Shown here: piece by piece, positions 11,876 to 22,795 of the stretch | Layout: each line of letters starts with the position of its first letter | Numbering within the stretch: the stretch's first letter is position 1 | Assembly: GCF_013155275.1 (NCBI RefSeq) | Contig: NZ_JABJXS010000003.1 | Location: 310,001 to 374,000 of the forward strand | Reading direction: 5' to 3' | From: Brenneria sp. hezel4-2-4 | GTDB lineage: Bacteria; Pseudomonadota; Gammaproteobacteria; Enterobacterales; Enterobacteriaceae | Length of the DNA stretch: 64,000 nt | Program-made: the position numbers and the translations under genes | The notes under the pieces: generated by a model | Told to the model about the DNA's origin: nothing | Seen by the model: only the letters and a program-made list of their open reading frames with translations | Database searches by the model: none

Positions 11876-13765
11876 ATGAGTATGAAAGGCCAAGAAACCC
11901 GCGGATTCCAGTCTGAAGTAAAGCAACTGCTGCACTTGATGATCCATTCACTGTATTCCAACAAAGAAATCTTTCTGCGTGAACTGATCTCCAATGCCTC
12001 CGATGCGGCAGATAAATTACGTTTTCGCGCGCTGTCCTCGCCTGAATTATACGAAGGGGACGGCGAGTTGCGCGTACGCGTTTCCACCGATAAGGAAAAA
12101 CGCACGCTGACGATTTCCGACAACGGCATCGGTATGAGCCGCGATGAGGTGATTGATAACCTGGGGACGATCGCCAAATCCGGGACCAAGGCGTTTCTGG
12201 AATCCATGGGTTCCGATCAGGTAAAAGACAGCCAACTGATTGGTCAGTTCGGCGTGGGATTCTACTCCGCCTTTATCGTGGCCGATAAAGTCACCGTGCG
12301 TACCCGTGCGGCGGGCGCCGCCGCCGATCAAGGCGTGTATTGGGAATCCGCCGGCGAAGGCGATTACACCATTGCGGATATCACCAAAGAAGATCGCGGG
12401 ACTGAAATTACCCTGCACCTGCGTGAAGGGGAAGATGAATTTCTGGATGACTGGCGCGTACGTTCCATCATCAGCAAATATTCCGACCATATCGCTCTGC
12501 CGGTGGAAATCGAGTCTCGTCAGGAGAGTGAAGAAGAGGGCGGCGAAGCAACGGTAAGTTGGGAAAAGATCAACAAAGCCCAGGCGCTGTGGACCCGCAG
12601 TAAATCCGACATCAGCGATGAAGAATATACTGAATTCTACAAGCATATTGCCCATGACTTTACCGATCCGCTGAGCTGGAGCCACAACCGGGTTGAAGGG
12701 AAGCAGGAATATACCAGCCTGCTGTATATTCCTTCCCAGGCGCCGTGGGACATGTGGAACCGCGACCATAAGCACGGCCTGAAACTTTACGTACAGCGTG
12801 TATTCATTATGGATGACGCGGAACAGTTTATGCCGAACTACCTGCGCTTTGTCCGCGGCCTGATTGATTCCAATGACCTGCCGCTGAACGTTTCCCGTGA
12901 AATTCTGCAAGACAGCCGCGTCACTCAGAACCTGCGCAACGCGCTGACCAAACGCGTATTGCAGATGCTGGAAAAGCTGGCGAAGGACGACGCGGAAAAA
13001 TATCAGACATTCTGGCAACAGTTTGGTCTGGTGCTGAAAGAAGGTCCGGCCGAAGATGGCGGCAACCGCGAAGCGATTGCCAAGCTGCTGCGGTTCGCCA
13101 GTACCCACAATGACAATTCGGCGCAGACGGTATCGCTGGAAGACTATGTCGGCCGGATGGTGGAAGGTCAGGATAAGATTTACTACATCACCGCGGACAG
13201 CTACGCCGCGGCGAAGAGCAGCCCGCATCTGGAACTGTTCCGCAAGAAAGGCATTGAGGTGCTGTTGCTCTCCGATCGTATCGACGAATGGATGATGAGC
13301 TACCTGACCGAGTTCGACGGCAAACCGTTCCAGTCGGTCAGCAAAGCCGATGACGCGCTGGATAAGTTGGCCGATGAAGAAAACGATGCGCAGAAAGAAG
13401 CGGAAAAAGCGCTGGAGCCTTTCGTTGAGCGAGTGAAAACGCTGCTGGGCGATCGGGTGAAAGACGTGCGCCTGACGCACCGCTTGACGGATACGCCGGC
13501 GATTGTCACCACTGACGCCAATGAAATGAGCACCCAGATGGCGAAACTGTTTGCCGCCGCGGGGCAACAGGCGCCGGAAGTGAAGTATCTTTTTGAACTG
13601 AATCCGGAACATGCGCTGGTCAAGCGCGCGGCTGAGGTGAGCGACGACGCGCAGTTCGCCGAGTGGGTGGAATTGCTGCTGGATCAGGCTTTACTGGCTG
13701 AACGTGGTACGCTGGACGATCCGAACCAGTTTATCCGTCGGATGAATCAGCTGCTGAGTGCCTGA
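11876..13765 (+). CDS. htpG: Chaperone HtpG (bacterial Hsp90)
   Basis: 629 residues. ATP-dependent cytosolic chaperone. The GHKL ATPase domain has the catalytic Glu in [15 protein letters not shown] (about residue 36), DNGIGM (about 82), and [11 protein letters not shown] (about 125). The middle domain includes the catalytic-loop motif [12 protein letters not shown], and the C-terminal dimerisation domain ends [10 protein letters not shown]-like. GAGGT lies eight bases before the ATG at 11876. The next ATG at 11882 gives the E. coli-type MKGQETRGF start but is poorly spaced from that site. Preceded by a sigma-32 promoter and followed by a strong terminator, so it is monocistronic. Confidence 0.97.
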   Translation: MSMKGQETRGFQSEVKQLLHLMIHSLYSNKEIFLRELISNASDAADKLRFRALSSPELYEGDGELRVRVSTDKEKRTLTISDNGIGMSRDEVIDNLGTIAKSGTKAFLESMGSDQVKDSQLIGQFGVGFYSAFIVADKVTVRTRAAGAAADQGVYWESAGEGDYTIADITKEDRGTEITLHLREGEDEFLDDWRVRSIISKYSDHIALPVEIESRQESEEEGGEATVSWEKINKAQALWTRSKSDISDEEYTEFYKHIAHDFTDPLSWSHNRVEGKQEYTSLLYIPSQAPWDMWNRDHKHGLKLYVQRVFIMDDAEQFMPNYLRFVRGLIDSNDLPLNVSREILQDSRVTQNLRNALTKRVLQMLEKLAKDDAEKYQTFWQQFGLVLKEGPAEDGGNREAIAKLLRFASTHNDNSAQTVSLEDYVGRMVEGQDKIYYITADSYAAAKSSPHLELFRKKGIEVLLLSDRIDEWMMSYLTEFDGKPFQSVSKADDALDKLADEENDAQKEAEKALEPFVERVKTLLGDRVKDVRLTHRLTDTPAIVTTDANEMSTQMAKLFAAAGQQAPEVKYLFELNPEHALVKRAAEVSDDAQFAEWVELLLDQALLAERGTLDDPNQFIRRMNQLLSA

Positions 13766-13804
13766 TGTCTCTCTGATTGGTTTATACCGGTCTCTTCCAA
13801 ACCC

Positions 13805-13836
13805 ATCCCCCCGAGTTTATCGGGGGGATTTTTTTT
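13805..13836 (+). terminator. Intrinsic terminator of htpG
   Basis: Ten-base perfect stem ATCCCCCCGA / TCGGGGGGAT with a five-base loop, followed by eight T. It lies 40 bases after the htpG stop. Confidence 0.93.
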
Positions 13837-14209
13837 GCTTCAATATTCACCAATGGAACAACTGATACGCCGTTCGGTGTTTTACAACATTATGATTTAA
13901 ATTGATTTTTATAACGGAATGCAAAAAAATAACATAATTCACAAAGAGAAATAATTAACGCGGTAAGAGATAAAATAACCAGAATCTGATCAAGCAATGC
14001 TTTCGCTATCGATGAATCGCGGTAATACTCGGCAGAGGTTACATGATTTGAATCACACTTTGATTATTCTTTATAACATCGAGCTGTAATTAACCCGCAA
14101 TCAGGCACAAGATGTAATGGATGCTAACGGCGAAAAATATTGTATCGGTTTACAGTATTTTCTTTTTTTAACATGAGAAATAACATTTTCTCAACGAGGA
14201 GAGTGCGGA
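13837..14209 (+). promoter_or_regulatory. AT-rich leader of agp with a possible CRP half-site
   Basis: About 370 bases with no gene, much richer in A/T than the flanking genes. At 14042-14057 the sequence CATGATTTGAATCACA has a perfect right half (TCACA) and a weak left half of the CRP consensus. E. coli agp is a catabolic phosphatase gene, so CRP control would be plausible, but the match is partial. GAGGAG at 14194-14199 is the agp ribosome binding site. Confidence 0.35.
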
Positions 14210-15463
14210 ATGTCATTAAAAATGAAAGCACTGTTTTGTCTGCCTTTACTATTGCCATTTTCAACGGAAACTCTGGCCAGCGGCGATAATTTTGCGTTGG
14301 AGCAGGTGGTGGTATTTAGCCGCCACGGTTTGCGGGCGCCATTGGCAAGCCCCAGCAGTACCCTCGGTAAAATGACGCCGGACGCCTGGCCGCAATGGGA
14401 CACCCCCAGCAGCTATCTGACCACGCGGGGAGGCGCATTAGAAGCTTTCTTCGGCCACTATTTCAGCGAATGGCTGGTAGATAACCACCTGTTAGCCGCT
14501 GATACCTGCCCGACGGAAAAAGACGTGCGTTTTTACGCCAACAGTCTGCAACGCACGATTGCGACCGCGCAATACTTCTCCATCGGCGCATTCCCGGGCT
14601 GCATCGTACCGGTGGAACATAAAGAAAAATTAGGCACCATGGATGCGACGTTTAACCCGATTATTCGCGACGGCAGCGCTGACTTTAAGCAGCGGGCCAT
14701 TGATTCAATTAATAAAACGGCAGGTGAAAAAGGCCTGGATGGTCTGAATGAGAGCCTGAAACCAACCTATCAGCAGATGGCGCAGGTGATCCGTTATGCT
14801 GAATCGGCAAATTGTAAAAACGACAAGCAGTGCGATCTCACGGCCCAGCCAACCACAGTGAAAATTGTGGCGGATCAGGAACCCGGCGTCTCCGGCCCGC
14901 TAAGAACGGGAACTTCAATTTCGGATGCCTTTATTTTGCAATATTATGAAGGCGCGCCGATCGAGAATGTCGGCTGGGGCAGAATCAAAGACAACGCGCA
15001 GTTCGAGTCGTTGGTGTCGATCAAAGAGTACTACAACAGCGTGGTGTTCAGCGCCCCGGTCGTCGCCAAAGAAGTCTCCGTGAATCTGGTCAAAGAACTG
15101 GAACGTTCATTCGGCGGGAACATGCCGAAATTTACTTTCCTGGTGGGCCACGACTCAAACGTCGCATCGCTGTTTTCGGCATTAGGCGTTAAACCCTACA
15201 AACTGCCAAATCAGTTTGAAACCACGCCGATCGGCGGCAAAGTGGTATTTGAGCGTTGGAAAGATAAAACCAGCGGCGCGTCGCTGTTGAAAATGGAGTA
15301 TGTCTATCAATCCACCGATCAGATCAGAACCCTGGCGCAGCTTAATCGGGCCAATCCGCCGCAACGCGTCACGCTTGAGCTGAAAGACTGCCCGGTCAAT
15401 GCCGATGGCTTCTGTTCGTTTAATGATTTTGAGAAAATACTGTCTGGATTAACCGGAAAATAA
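14210..15463 (+). CDS. agp: Periplasmic histidine acid phosphatase, glucose-1-phosphatase type
   Basis: 417 residues. The leader MSLKMKALFCLPLLLPFS ends near ETLASG, giving export to the periplasm. The catalytic signature SRHGLRAPLASP (about residues 40-50) carries the phosphohistidine, and GHDSNVAS near residue 315 carries the HD pair. The rest follows Agp of E. coli closely (ANSLQRTIATAQ, EPGVSGPLR, TPIGGKVVFERW). Activity on glucose-1-phosphate and possibly phytate is a family inference. E. coli Agp has RHN where this protein has the more general RHG. It sits between htpG and adk, which are neighbours in E. coli, with an AT-rich leader, suggesting insertion here. Confidence 0.88.
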   Translation: MSLKMKALFCLPLLLPFSTETLASGDNFALEQVVVFSRHGLRAPLASPSSTLGKMTPDAWPQWDTPSSYLTTRGGALEAFFGHYFSEWLVDNHLLAADTCPTEKDVRFYANSLQRTIATAQYFSIGAFPGCIVPVEHKEKLGTMDATFNPIIRDGSADFKQRAIDSINKTAGEKGLDGLNESLKPTYQQMAQVIRYAESANCKNDKQCDLTAQPTTVKIVADQEPGVSGPLRTGTSISDAFILQYYEGAPIENVGWGRIKDNAQFESLVSIKEYYNSVVFSAPVVAKEVSVNLVKELERSFGGNMPKFTFLVGHDSNVASLFSALGVKPYKLPNQFETTPIGGKVVFERWKDKTSGASLLKMEYVYQSTDQIRTLAQLNRANPPQRVTLELKDCPVNADGFCSFNDFEKILSGLTGK

Positions 15464-15552
15464 TCGGCGCCGTAGAGGCTGAAACGTGCCCGTTCCTTGA
15501 GGATAAGCGCCCGGGATGGTATGGTTTAGCGTTTTTCAAATTTATTTTATAA

Positions 15553-16224
<672 letters not shown>

Positions 16225-16248
16225 TTCTCCGCTCAGCCGTGCCAGTGA

Positions 16249-16276
16249 TGCCAGGCGGTTGCCTGGCATTTTTTTT
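16249..16276 (+). terminator. Intrinsic terminator of adk
   Basis: TGCCAGGC / GCCTGGCA stem with a four-base loop, then eight T, 24 bases after the adk stop. Confidence 0.93.
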
Positions 16277-16430
16277 GGCATGGCATCACATCACTTCTCT
16301 CTATTGATGGCATCGGTTTTATCCCCACTATCTTGCCATCTTTATTCGCTGTTTTTAGCTACAATAGAAGCCTGATATTTAGCACGGATAGGCTGGCGTT
16401 AACCGGCTTGTCTATAAGAGGAAGTCAGTG

Positions 16431-17393
16431 ATGACGCAACAGAAGTACGGCGTGCTGATGGTGAATTTAGGCACCCCCGACGCACCAACTCCGCAGGCGG
16501 TGAAACGCTATCTGGCTGAATTCCTGAGCGACCGGCGAGTGGTTGATACCTCGCGTCTGCTATGGTGGCCTCTGCTGCGCGGCGTGATCCTGCCTACCCG
16601 CGCCCCGCGAGTGGCGAAGCTCTATCAGTCGGTCTGGATGGCGGAAGGCTCGCCATTGCTGGTGTTCAGCCGTCGGCAGCAACAGGCGCTGGCAAGCCGT
16701 ATGCCGGACGTCCCGGTAGAGCTGGGGATGAGCTATGGTTCTCCCAGCCTGCACTCGGCGCTGGACAAGCTGTTGGCGCAAGGGGTCACTCAACTGGTGG
16801 TGCTGCCGATGTATCCGCAGTATTCCTGTTCGACGACCGCCGCCGTGTGGGACGGGCTAGCGAAGCTGTTGCGCCAATACCGCCGCTTGCCCGCTATCCG
16901 CTTTATTCGCGACTATGCCGAACATCCTGCCTATATTGCCGCGTTGAAATCCCGCGTTGAACAGGCGTTTGCGCAACAGGGGGAACCAGACCGGCTGGTG
17001 CTCTCGTATCACGGTATCCCGGTACGCTATGCCAGCGAGGGGGATGATTACCCGCAGCGCTGTATGGCGACCAGCAGGGCGCTGATCGCGGCGTTGGGAT
17101 TACCTGAGGAGAAAGTGCTGGTGACCTTTCAATCGCGTTTTGGACGTGAACCCTGGCTGACGCCGTATACGGATGAAACGCTGAAAGGGCTGCCGGCGCA
17201 GGGAGTTAAACATATTCAGATCATGTGTCCGGGCTTTGCCGCGGACTGTCTGGAAACGCTGGAAGAGATTCAGGAGCAAAACAGAGAGATATTTCTGCAT
17301 GCGGGGGGTGAAAAATTCAGCTACATTCCGGCATTAAACGACGATCCCCTGCATATTGACCTACTGGAACAACTGGTGACAAAAACAGAGTAG
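16431..17393 (+). CDS. hemH: Ferrochelatase
   Basis: 320 residues, the E. coli length. It inserts ferrous iron into protoporphyrin IX, the last step of haem synthesis, at the inner face of the membrane. Conserved features are [15 protein letters not shown] at the start, VLPMYPQYS near residue 124, the catalytic His in [10 protein letters not shown] near 194, and [15 protein letters not shown] near the C-terminus. The ATG at 16431 is chosen over the adjoining GTG at 16428 because AGGA at 16419-16422 is eight bases away. Confidence 0.97.
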   Translation: MTQQKYGVLMVNLGTPDAPTPQAVKRYLAEFLSDRRVVDTSRLLWWPLLRGVILPTRAPRVAKLYQSVWMAEGSPLLVFSRRQQQALASRMPDVPVELGMSYGSPSLHSALDKLLAQGVTQLVVLPMYPQYSCSTTAAVWDGLAKLLRQYRRLPAIRFIRDYAEHPAYIAALKSRVEQAFAQQGEPDRLVLSYHGIPVRYASEGDDYPQRCMATSRALIAALGLPEEKVLVTFQSRFGREPWLTPYTDETLKGLPAQGVKHIQIMCPGFAADCLETLEEIQEQNREIFLHAGGEKFSYIPALNDDPLHIDLLEQLVTKTE

Positions 17394-17405
17394 GCGGAAA
17401 GCAAA

Positions 17406-17422
17406 GGCGGGCATAGCCCGCC
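17406..17422. terminator. Hairpin between convergent hemH and ybaL
   Basis: Seven-base perfect stem GGCGGGC / GCCCGCC with a three-base loop. It has no proper T-run on the plus strand and only TTT on the minus strand, so it may be a weak shared terminator. Confidence 0.5.
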
Positions 17423-17431
17423 GGCAAGATG

Positions 17432-19117
17432 TCAGATCGGACATTCCTGAGGAGTGTTGGCAATGTCTTCCAGCTTCAGTAAGGTAATCATGCTGTTAGC
17501 GATTTCTCGCTCGCCCATAACCACTTCATTGGCGCCATGTTCGGTGATGTAGCTGACTTCATCATCGTAATGAGCACGGGCAATAATTTCTAAATCAGGC
17601 CGTTTTTCTCGTGCCGCCGCCACAATCTCACCCGCTTCATAGCCGTTGGGGATGGTCAGCAGCAACCAGCGGGCGCAGTCCAGACGGGCGATTTCCATAA
17701 TCTCCGGTTTGGTGGCGTTGCCGAGTACGGCCTTGATGCCCTGTTCCCGTAAGGCATCGACGCGCGCGCGGGAGTTTTCCACCACTACCACCGGAATGCC
17801 CTCCTGATGAAGCTTGGCGCCTATCAGGCTACCCACTCGTCCATAGCCGACCAGCAGGGCGTGGTTGCACAAATCGACCGGGATCTGTTTCTCTTCTTCG
17901 ATCGCTTCTTCCACTATCTGTTCTTCAATGGTTTCATTTTTAGCCAGATAGCGTTCGAGCAGGGTAAAGAGCACCGGATTGAGCATGATGGACAGGATAG
18001 CCCCCGCCAACACCAGGCTGCGCCCCTCTTCGGACAGCAGCCCCAGCGCAATGCCCAGTCCGGCAAGAATAAAGGCGAATTCGCCGATTTGCGCCAGACT
18101 GGCGGAAATGGTCAACGCGGTACGTTTCGAGTGGCCGAACAGCCGAACCAGCATGAAAGCCGCCGCTGACTTGCCAAAGACGATAATCGCCAGGGTAACC
18201 AGAACCGCAACCGGATCGTTAAGCAGGATCATCGGGTCGAACAGCATGCCGACGGAAACAAAGAACAGCACCGCAAAAGCATCGCGTAGCGGCAGCGTAT
18301 CATGCGCGGCGCGCTGACTTAACTCCGACTCGTTCAACACCACGCCGGCAAAGAACGCGCCCAGCGCAAAGGAAACATCAAACAGTTTCACGGCGCCAAA
18401 GGCGATGCCCAGCGCCATGGCAAGCACCGCCAGCGTGAATAGCTCGCGGGAGCCGGTGCTGGCGCTTTTGGCCAGTACCCAGGGCACCAGACGACGCCCG
18501 ACGACAACCATCAAGGTGATGAAAGCGATGACTTTACCGATGGTCCAGGCCAGATCGCGCAGCAGCTTGCCGGTATCGGCATGTTCCGCGCCAACCATGT
18601 CGCCAAAAGCAGGCAGCAGAACCAGCGTCAGCACCATCGCCAAATCTTCGACAATCAGCCAGCCGATGGCGATTTGGCCGCGCTGGCTGTCAATCAACTG
18701 ACGTTCTTCCAGCGCGCGCAATAATACGACGGTACTGGCGGTTGAAAGGCAGAGACCGAATACCAGACCGTTTGCCAGACTCCAGCCCAGCATGGCGGAA
18801 AGCCCCATCCCCAGCAGCGTGGCTACCGCGATCTGCGCAATGGCGCCGGGAATGGCGATCGATTTAACCGCCATCAGATCTTTCAGAGAGAAGTGCAAAC
18901 CCACACCAAACATCAACAGAATAACGCCAAGTTCGGCCAATTCCGACGCCAGAGAGGTGTCAGCGACAAATCCCGGGGTAAACGGCCCGACAAGCACACC
19001 GGCAGCCAGATAACCGACAAGTGGGGAGATGCGCAGGCGGTTTGCCAGAATACCGAGAAGGAAGGCAAGAACCAGCCCTCCGGCGATAGTTGAAATTAGA
19101 GGTGTTGCAGCATGCAT
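17432..19117 (-). CDS. ybaL: Monovalent cation:proton antiporter family protein YbaL (KefB-like, CPA2)
   Basis: About 561 residues. An N-terminal Na+/H+-exchanger-like membrane domain of about a dozen helices (LVGYLAAGVLVGPF, LILMFGVGLHFSL-type segment) is followed, after an acidic linker (EEQIVEEAIEEEKQ, about residue 400), by a RCK/TrkA-N domain with the nucleotide-binding motif GYGRVGSLIG. The substrate in vivo is not established; the relatives KefB and KefC export K+ in exchange for H+. The frame opens at 19135, but the ATG at 19117 has AAAGGAG six bases before it and gives the family start MHAATPLIS. fsr, between ybaL and ushA in E. coli, is missing here. Confidence 0.9.
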   Translation of the reverse strand: MHAATPLISTIAGGLVLAFLLGILANRLRISPLVGYLAAGVLVGPFTPGFVADTSLASELAELGVILLMFGVGLHFSLKDLMAVKSIAIPGAIAQIAVATLLGMGLSAMLGWSLANGLVFGLCLSTASTVVLLRALEERQLIDSQRGQIAIGWLIVEDLAMVLTLVLLPAFGDMVGAEHADTGKLLRDLAWTIGKVIAFITLMVVVGRRLVPWVLAKSASTGSRELFTLAVLAMALGIAFGAVKLFDVSFALGAFFAGVVLNESELSQRAAHDTLPLRDAFAVLFFVSVGMLFDPMILLNDPVAVLVTLAIIVFGKSAAAFMLVRLFGHSKRTALTISASLAQIGEFAFILAGLGIALGLLSEEGRSLVLAGAILSIMLNPVLFTLLERYLAKNETIEEQIVEEAIEEEKQIPVDLCNHALLVGYGRVGSLIGAKLHQEGIPVVVVENSRARVDALREQGIKAVLGNATKPEIMEIARLDCARWLLLTIPNGYEAGEIVAAAREKRPDLEIIARAHYDDEVSYITEHGANEVVMGEREIANSMITLLKLEDIANTPQECPI

Positions 19118-19640
19118 CCCGACTCCTTTTGCCATGTTTGAAACGTGAATGAGCGGACTTCTTACATAAATTCTATTGCATATAGAGAAATGTTGCTTGG
19201 GTAAAACAAGTATTCTGTTAAAAATGTTAGCTTACCAGCATTTTTACATGGTAACACATATTTAAGCACGGTTTCTTCAGATAAGCGTTGATAAACATGC
19301 GTAATTATCACTGTTAAGCCTGCTTCTTAGTGATTATACCTTACGATTTCTCCGCTTATTCAGTAAAAAAATGCTATCCGTCAGTAATAAAGCATAGAAA
19401 ATAGGGAATAAAAGGCATAACAACGGATTACTCCTATGAACTCTCCATATTATGAAGAATTCATTACGATGCGAAGACAACGGGCGGACAGACCGATGCT
19501 GTGTTCTTTTATGATATATGTCTATCATAGAGAGCCGATCGTTAGGAGAATGGCGACAGCGCACGCAGCGTATCGCCGCTTTTCCCGTTTTCTCTGACCG
19601 TTCTTTCTATTCGGGTATCTAAAATAAACGGAGATTTTTC
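19118..19640. other. Intergenic region between divergent ybaL and ushA
   Basis: About 520 AT-rich bases that must hold both promoters. One short inverted repeat is seen (ATGATA at 19511-19516 and TATCAT at 19523-19528). A 76-codon frame on the minus strand (19334-19564) has no ribosome site and no recognisable sequence and is not called. fsr is not present even as a remnant that I can recognise. Confidence 0.5.
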
Positions 19641-21293
19641 ATGCGTTTTTCAACAAAAACATTGGGTTGCGCTGTAGCGATATCGCTGGCGCTGGCGCCG
19701 TTCGGGGCGATAGCCTGGGAAAAGGATAAAACGTATGCCATCACCATACTGCATACCAACGATCACCACGGTCATTTTTGGCACAACGATCATGGTGAGT
19801 ATGGGCTGGCGGCGCAGAAAACCTTGGTTGATCAGATCCGCCAGGAGGTCGCCGGCAAAGGCGGCAGTTTATTGTTGTTGTCCGGCGGGGATATTAATAC
19901 CGGGGTTCCCGAATCGGACTTACAGGACGCCGAACCCGATTTTCGCGGCATGAATATGGTGGGTTACGATGCGATGGCGTTGGGTAATCATGAATTTGAT
20001 AATCCGCTCTCCGTCTTGAGACAGCAGGAAAAATGGGCCAGTTTCCCTTTGTTGTCAGCCAATATTTATCAGAAAAGCACCAATGAACGGTTATTCAAGC
20101 CGTACGCCCTGTTTGATAAACAAGGTGTGAAAATTGCCGTGATCGGCCTGACCACCGATGATACCGCCAAATTAGGCAATCCTGAATATTTCACCGATAT
20201 CGAATTTCGTCAGCCCGCCGCGGAAGCGAAGCAGGTTGTCGAGTCATTGCGTAAAAATGAAAAACCCGATGTCATCATTGCCGCGACCCATATGGGGCAT
20301 TATGACGACGGCAGACACGGTTCGAACGCGCCGGGCGATGTGGAAATGGCGCGCAGCCTGCCGGCGGGGTATCTGGATATGATTGTCGGCGGCCATTCGC
20401 AGGATCCGGTGTGCATGGCCGGCGAGAATAAAAAGCAGGTGGACTACGTACCGGGTACGCCTTGCGCTCCCGATCGTCAGAACGGTATCTGGATCGTTCA
20501 GGCGCATGAGTGGGGCAAATATGTCGGTCGGGCGGATTTTACCTTCCGTAATGGAGAACTGAAGCTGGAGCACTATCAGCTGATCCCGGTCAACCTTAAG
20601 AAAAAAGTTGAGACGGCGGACGGTAAAACAGAGCGGGTTTTCTATACGCATGAAATCCAGCAGGATGCGTCGGTGCTGAAAATGCTGACCCCGTTCCAGG
20701 AAAAAGGGCAGGCGCAGTTGGATGTCAAAATAGGGAGCGTCAAGGGCAAGCTGGAAGGCGATCGCAATCAGGTACGGTTCCACCAGACCAATCTGGCGCG
20801 GCTATTGCTGTCAGCCCAGCGTGAGCGCGCGAATGCTGATTTTGCGGTAATGAGCGGCGGCGGCGTACGTGATTCGATTGAGTCCGGTGACATCACCTAT
20901 AAAAATGTGCTGAAAGTGCAGCCGTTTTCCAACACGCTGGTCTATGTGGATATGAAAGGCAGCGAGGTGGCAAAATACCTGGCGGTGGCGGCGAATAAAG
21001 AGGTCGATTCCGGCGCCTATGCTCAATTCCTTAACGTCAGCCTGACGGCGGATGGCGAAAACGTGCGCGATATAAAAATCAACGGCGAGCCATTGCAGTC
21101 AGATAAAGTCTACCGTATGGCGACGCTGAATTTTAACGCCATGGGCGGCGACGGATATCCGCGGATCGATAACTTGCCCGGCTATGTTAATACCGGCTTT
21201 ATTGATGCCGAGGTGCTGAAACAGTACATCGAGAAGCACTCGCCGCTGGACGCGGCGGCCTATGAGCCGCAAGGCGAGATTGTTTATAAGTAA
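19641..21293 (+). CDS. ushA: Periplasmic UDP-sugar hydrolase / 5'-nucleotidase
   Basis: 550 residues, the E. coli length. It hydrolyses UDP-sugars and 5'-nucleotides outside the inner membrane, feeding nucleoside salvage. Signal peptide MRFSTKTLGCAVAISLALAP is cleaved near AIAWE. The metallophosphoesterase domain has the di-metal motifs ILHTNDHHGHF, GGDIN, GNHEFDNP, ATHMGHY and GGHSQDPVC. The C-terminal substrate-binding domain contains NFNAMGGDGYP. AACGGAG lies seven bases before the ATG. Confidence 0.97.
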   Translation: MRFSTKTLGCAVAISLALAPFGAIAWEKDKTYAITILHTNDHHGHFWHNDHGEYGLAAQKTLVDQIRQEVAGKGGSLLLLSGGDINTGVPESDLQDAEPDFRGMNMVGYDAMALGNHEFDNPLSVLRQQEKWASFPLLSANIYQKSTNERLFKPYALFDKQGVKIAVIGLTTDDTAKLGNPEYFTDIEFRQPAAEAKQVVESLRKNEKPDVIIAATHMGHYDDGRHGSNAPGDVEMARSLPAGYLDMIVGGHSQDPVCMAGENKKQVDYVPGTPCAPDRQNGIWIVQAHEWGKYVGRADFTFRNGELKLEHYQLIPVNLKKKVETADGKTERVFYTHEIQQDASVLKMLTPFQEKGQAQLDVKIGSVKGKLEGDRNQVRFHQTNLARLLLSAQRERANADFAVMSGGGVRDSIESGDITYKNVLKVQPFSNTLVYVDMKGSEVAKYLAVAANKEVDSGAYAQFLNVSLTADGENVRDIKINGEPLQSDKVYRMATLNFNAMGGDGYPRIDNLPGYVNTGFIDAEVLKQYIEKHSPLDAAAYEPQGEIVYK

Positions 21294-21303
21294 ACTGTTG
21301 GGG

Positions 21304-21332
21304 AGGCGGACCGCGGAGCGCGTAGTCCGCCT
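21304..21332. terminator. Hairpin between convergent ushA and the NCS1 permease gene
   Basis: AGGCGGAC at 21304-21311 pairs with GTCCGCCT at 21325-21332 around a 13-base loop, followed by GTTTGCTTT. The only structure in the 51-base gap, so a likely shared terminator. Confidence 0.6.
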
Positions 21333-21344
21333 GTTTGCTTTCGG

Positions 21345-22655
21345 TCAGACGTGCGCTGTTTGTCGACGCGGCCAGAAGCGATACAACAGTAGAGCAATCG
21401 CGAATGTCGTCGGCGCGGAAAACGATTGCAGCGCCGCGCTGCCGTGCATCAGCGCAATGCCGGCGCTCACGCTTAAAAACCAGGCGCTGAGCCCGCGCAG
21501 GCTAAAGGTTTGTTCCGTATGCCGCTCGACTGTCGGGGCGTCGGAAAAAATATGTCCCAGCGCTACGCCGACCCAGGCCACCACGAATACGCCCTGATAA
21601 GCCAATGCTTGCAGAATGTAGGAAAAAATGTCCGCCAGCATCAGGACATAGACCACCGCGCCGACAATGCACGCCCAGACGATTTTACGTCCGCGCAGGC
21701 GGAACAGGCGGTCGAAAAATACCTGCATATTAACCGTTGCCAGATAATAATTGGCGGTGTTGATCCGCGTCTGGGTGATCCAGACGAATAGCAATCCCCA
21801 TAACCCCAGTAAGTTCAGGATGGCGACCACCACCGAGATTTCACTCACGCCCCCTTGCTGCTCAAAGGTGCTGACCAGATAAATGCCGGCTACGCCGTTC
21901 AGCAAAAAGGTGATCAGGTAGAATGGCATGCCGAAGTTAAACCGCGCATGGTAATCGCTGTCTTCCCGTTTGCCGAAACGGGCGTAGTCGAAGGTATACA
22001 TCATCAGGATCCATACCCCCATATAGTAAGTGAAGCAGTTCCACCAGCCATAAGCGGGCGGCGATCCCGGCCCCAAATCCAGCCATTGCGACTGATAGCC
22101 ATAGTGGTTAATCGAAACCAGCACGGTGATTAGCAAACCGAACAGGTAGAACGGCAGCAAAACGCCGTTAAACTTATCCAGCCAGTTTTGTACGCTGCCG
22201 AAAATCAGCGGCACGCTGTATAACACCACAATCAGCGCCGCCCAGTAATAGGCCAGTTGTGGAAAGAGATGATGGATCGCATAGGCGATTACCGCCCCTT
22301 CAAATACCGCGTAATAGATAGCGGTCGAAAAGAAAATCAGCGTAGCCAGCGCCGAACCGAGGCGCCCGAACAGCAAATTGGAAAACAGCGCGACGGATAA
22401 ACCGCTGCGGATGGCAAAACGGCTAATCGCCGCATTAACCAGCCCATAGCCGATCACCGAAAGAATCATGCCGATAATGGCGTTTTTAGCGCCATAGCTC
22501 AGCGCCAGCGAAGCCCCGACCACGATATAGAAAATAGCGCTGCATACTGCCCACCAGGCCATCGTCAGGGAAAATTTTCCCATTCGTTCCGCGTCTGTGA
22601 CCGTTTTGGCGGATGTGGCGTCATACGAATCTTCAACTTGCGATAAATCAGCCAT
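21345..22655 (-). CDS. NCS1-family (purine-cytosine permease-like) transporter
   Basis: About 436 residues with around twelve hydrophobic helices (for example SLTMAWWAVCSAIFYIVVGA and IIGMILSVIGYGLV). The overall pattern is that of NCS1 permeases such as CodB, which import nucleobases, hydantoins or similar nitrogenous rings with H+ or Na+. The substrate is unknown; the cluster upstream (pxpA-B-C plus biotin carboxylase) suggests a lactam or ureide. The ATG at 22655 follows GGAG by seven bases and gives MADLSQVEDSYD; the longer frame to 22679 lacks a good site. Last gene of the leftward cluster, 140 bases after pxpC, so it could have its own promoter. Confidence 0.78.
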   Translation of the reverse strand: MADLSQVEDSYDATSAKTVTDAERMGKFSLTMAWWAVCSAIFYIVVGASLALSYGAKNAIIGMILSVIGYGLVNAAISRFAIRSGLSVALFSNLLFGRLGSALATLIFFSTAIYYAVFEGAVIAYAIHHLFPQLAYYWAALIVVLYSVPLIFGSVQNWLDKFNGVLLPFYLFGLLITVLVSINHYGYQSQWLDLGPGSPPAYGWWNCFTYYMGVWILMMYTFDYARFGKREDSDYHARFNFGMPFYLITFLLNGVAGIYLVSTFEQQGGVSEISVVVAILNLLGLWGLLFVWITQTRINTANYYLATVNMQVFFDRLFRLRGRKIVWACIVGAVVYVLMLADIFSYILQALAYQGVFVVAWVGVALGHIFSDAPTVERHTEQTFSLRGLSAWFLSVSAGIALMHGSAALQSFSAPTTFAIALLLYRFWPRRQTAHV

Positions 22656-22795
22656 GGTAAATCTCCAGAAAGCAGGCAATACCTTGCCAGATAGCAGTGG
22701 GCCTGATTGTGATTGAAACCGTCGATTAAAGGCGAACAGACCCGCGGTTTTAGCCAGACCAAAACCGACAGGCGAGACGTCCGGTGTAGACGGGT

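Noticed and set aside
12047-13612. 521-codon frame antisense to htpG
   Set aside because: A shadow of the strongly coding htpG frame; no start signal and no recognisable domain.
19334-19564. 76-codon frame between ybaL and ushA
   Set aside because: No ribosome site and no recognisable similarity; region looks like promoter DNA.
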